A stretch of 7,361 nt of DNA from NCBI GenBank assembly GCA_947254895.1, contig CAMYEY010000068.1, forward strand, positions 1-7,361, in the 5' to 3' direction. This DNA comes from an uncultured Clostridia bacterium (GTDB lineage: Bacteria > Bacillota > Clostridia > Saccharofermentanales > DTU023). The notes below the pieces were generated by a model. The model worked only from the letters and a program-made list of their open reading frames with translations, did not search any database and was not told the origin of the DNA. Every line of letters starts with the position of its first letter. Position 1 is the first letter of the stretch. Below are positions 6,019-7,361 of the stretch, in pieces. Both the position numbers and the translations under genes were made by a program.

Positions 6019-7230
6019 ATGACAAAAATTAAAATGCAGACACCTTTAGTAGAAATGGATGGAGATGAGATGACGAGAATTCTTTGGCAAATGATCAAAG
6101 AAGATTTGATTCTACCCTTTGTTGACCTTAAAACGGACTATTACGACCTTTCTCTAGTCGAGCGTGACAAGACGGACGACCAGGTCACGGTTGAAGCGGC
6201 TGAGGCCTGTAAAAAATATGGTGTCGGGGTTAAATGTGCTACGATTACCTCCAACTTGCAGAGAAAAGAGGAGTATCAACTGAAAAAACTCCATCCTAGT
6301 CCTAATGCGACCCTTAGGGGGATTTTGGACGGAACCATCTTCCGAACCCCTATCCTGGTTAACAACATTAAACCGGCTGTAAAAAGCTGGCAGAAGCCCA
6401 TTACGATTGCCCGGCACGCTTATGGGGATATCTACAAGAATCAGGAAATCAGGACAAAAGAAGGAGGAACGGCTTTTCTAACCTTTGTTGGAGAATCAGG
6501 TGAAATCACCAGCAAGCTCATCCAGAAGATGCCCGGCGCAGGTATCATCCAGGGCGTTCATAATTTGGAGGCTTCAATCGCTAGCTTTGCCCATACCTGT
6601 TTTGCCTTTGCCCTAGAGGAAAAACAAGATCTCTGGTTTTCAACCAAAGATACAATCTCCAAAGTATATGATGGTGCTTTTAAAGAGATCTTTCAGGAGA
6701 TCTATGATCGAGAATACAAAAAGGCTTTTGAAAAAGCAGGTATCAGTTATTTCTATACCTTGATTGATGATGCTGTGGCCCGGGTTATTAGGTCAGAAGG
6801 AGGCTTTATTTGGGCCTGCAAAAATTATGATGGAGATGTGATGAGCGATATGGTTTCCACAGCTTTTGGCAGCCTGGCCATGATGAGTTCAGTCTTAGTC
6901 TCCCCGGATGGTTGTTATGAATACGAGGCAGCTCACGGAACAGTGACCCAACACTACTACCGTTACCAAAAAGGCGAACAGACCTCTACCAACCCTATGG
7001 CGACAATCTTTGCCTGGGGTGGTGCTTTTGCTAAAAGGGGTGAGCTTGATGGCCTAGCTGACCTAGAAAGATTTGGCCAACTTTTATGTCAGGCAGCCAC
7101 TTCTACGGTCGAAGACGGTATTATGACAGGTGACCTCATCAGTTTGGCAGAAGGTGATAAGCTCCAAAAGGTAAATTCTCAAGACTTCCTGCTTGCTGTG
7201 AAAGAAAGACTGACAGCATCTTTAGCTTAA
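6019..7230 (+). CDS. icd: isocitrate dehydrogenase, eukaryote-like type II family
   Basis: The enzyme oxidatively decarboxylates isocitrate to 2-oxoglutarate with Mg2+/Mn2+ and a pyridine nucleotide, feeding glutamate synthesis. Its 403 residues align along their length with the dimeric cytosolic enzyme of animals (human IDH1, 414), not with E. coli Icd. Isocitrate-binding residues are in place: T77, S94, R100, R109, R132 and Y139, the last two carrying the same numbers as in human IDH1. K210 and the metal aspartates D250, D273 and D277 match human K212, D252, D275 and D279. The NADP 2'-phosphate contact Arg314 of IDH1 is replaced by Gln311, although His312 is kept; a second contact, Lys260, is Arg258. 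The cofactor is therefore probably NADP but not certain. The ATG follows GGAGG by seven bases. The gene is transcribed away from pflB from the shared control region and ends in an intrinsic terminator. Confidence 0.95.
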   Translation: MTKIKMQTPLVEMDGDEMTRILWQMIKEDLILPFVDLKTDYYDLSLVERDKTDDQVTVEAAEACKKYGVGVKCATITSNLQRKEEYQLKKLHPSPNATLRGILDGTIFRTPILVNNIKPAVKSWQKPITIARHAYGDIYKNQEIRTKEGGTAFLTFVGESGEITSKLIQKMPGAGIIQGVHNLEASIASFAHTCFAFALEEKQDLWFSTKDTISKVYDGAFKEIFQEIYDREYKKAFEKAGISYFYTLIDDAVARVIRSEGGFIWACKNYDGDVMSDMVSTAFGSLAMMSSVLVSPDGCYEYEAAHGTVTQHYYRYQKGEQTSTNPMATIFAWGGAFAKRGELDGLADLERFGQLLCQAATSTVEDGIMTGDLISLAEGDKLQKVNSQDFLLAVKERLTASLA

Positions 7231-7272
7231 AAGTTTGCTTTGGTCAGTTAGGACTTTTGTGATAGATAATGT

Positions 7273-7306
7273 AAAAGCCCTTGGAATGGAAGCTCCAAGG
7301 GCTTTT

Positions 7307-7307
<1 letters not shown>
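7273..7307. terminator. bidirectional terminator between icd and tRNA-Ala
   Basis: A perfect 13-bp stem (7273-7285 with 7294-7306) has an 8-base loop and is followed on the plus strand by five T (7303-7307). On the minus strand the stem also ends in four T, directly after the tRNA 3' end. It can stop icd transcripts and transcripts leaving the tRNA gene. The last T coincides with the final A of the encoded CCA. Confidence 0.92.

Positions 7308-7361
<54 letters not shown>

Noticed and set aside
7257..7262. TTGTGA half-site after icd as a second Crp-type box
   Set aside because: No matching TCACA follows at the right spacing, and it lies downstream of the gene and before a terminator.

Overview
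The window looks like chromosomal DNA of a low-to-moderate GC, anaerobic or facultatively fermentative member of the Firmicutes (Bacillota). The basis is AG-rich Shine-Dalgarno sites, an extended -10 promoter, compact intrinsic terminators, an oxygen-sensitive pyruvate formate-lyase (PFL) system and a Firmicutes-style two-FtsX-domain ABC permease. I cannot name a genus from the sequence alone.

Layout, left to right. Bases 1-1695 (+) hold the 3' part of an ABC transporter permease whose start lies outside the window. A strong two-way terminator (1724-1758) separates it from a convergent gene. Bases 1783-3414 (-) encode a 543-residue protein in one uninterrupted frame: a complete radical-SAM PFL-activating enzyme, a charged helical linker, and a complete Crp/Fnr-type transcription regulator. 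Just upstream lie an extended -10 promoter and the terminator of pflB. Bases 3572-5842 (-) encode full-length pyruvate formate-lyase (pflB). A 176-base divergent control region (5843-6018) carries a good Crp/Fnr-type palindrome. Bases 6019-7230 (+) encode a eukaryote-like (type II) isocitrate dehydrogenase (icd). A two-way terminator follows, then the 3' three-quarters of a tRNA-Ala(GGC) gene on the minus strand, cut by the window edge.

How the parts fit. PFL makes acetyl-CoA and formate from pyruvate without oxygen, and its activase installs the glycyl radical it needs. Isocitrate dehydrogenase draws acetyl-CoA-derived carbon towards 2-oxoglutarate and glutamate. The two genes share a divergent control region containing a site of the type bound by Crp/Fnr proteins, and the PFL activase encoded next door is itself fused to a Crp/Fnr protein.

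The most interesting reading is a trigger-enzyme arrangement: one polypeptide both activates PFL after translation and may control pflB and icd transcription. The regulator half has no cysteine and lacks the recognisable cAMP-contact residues. If it senses anything, the signal may come through the oxygen-labile [4Fe-4S]/SAM half. An internal ATG with a good ribosome site at the linker end could also release the regulator as a separate, normal-sized protein. The fusion and the box are seen in the sequence. The regulatory circuit is inference.
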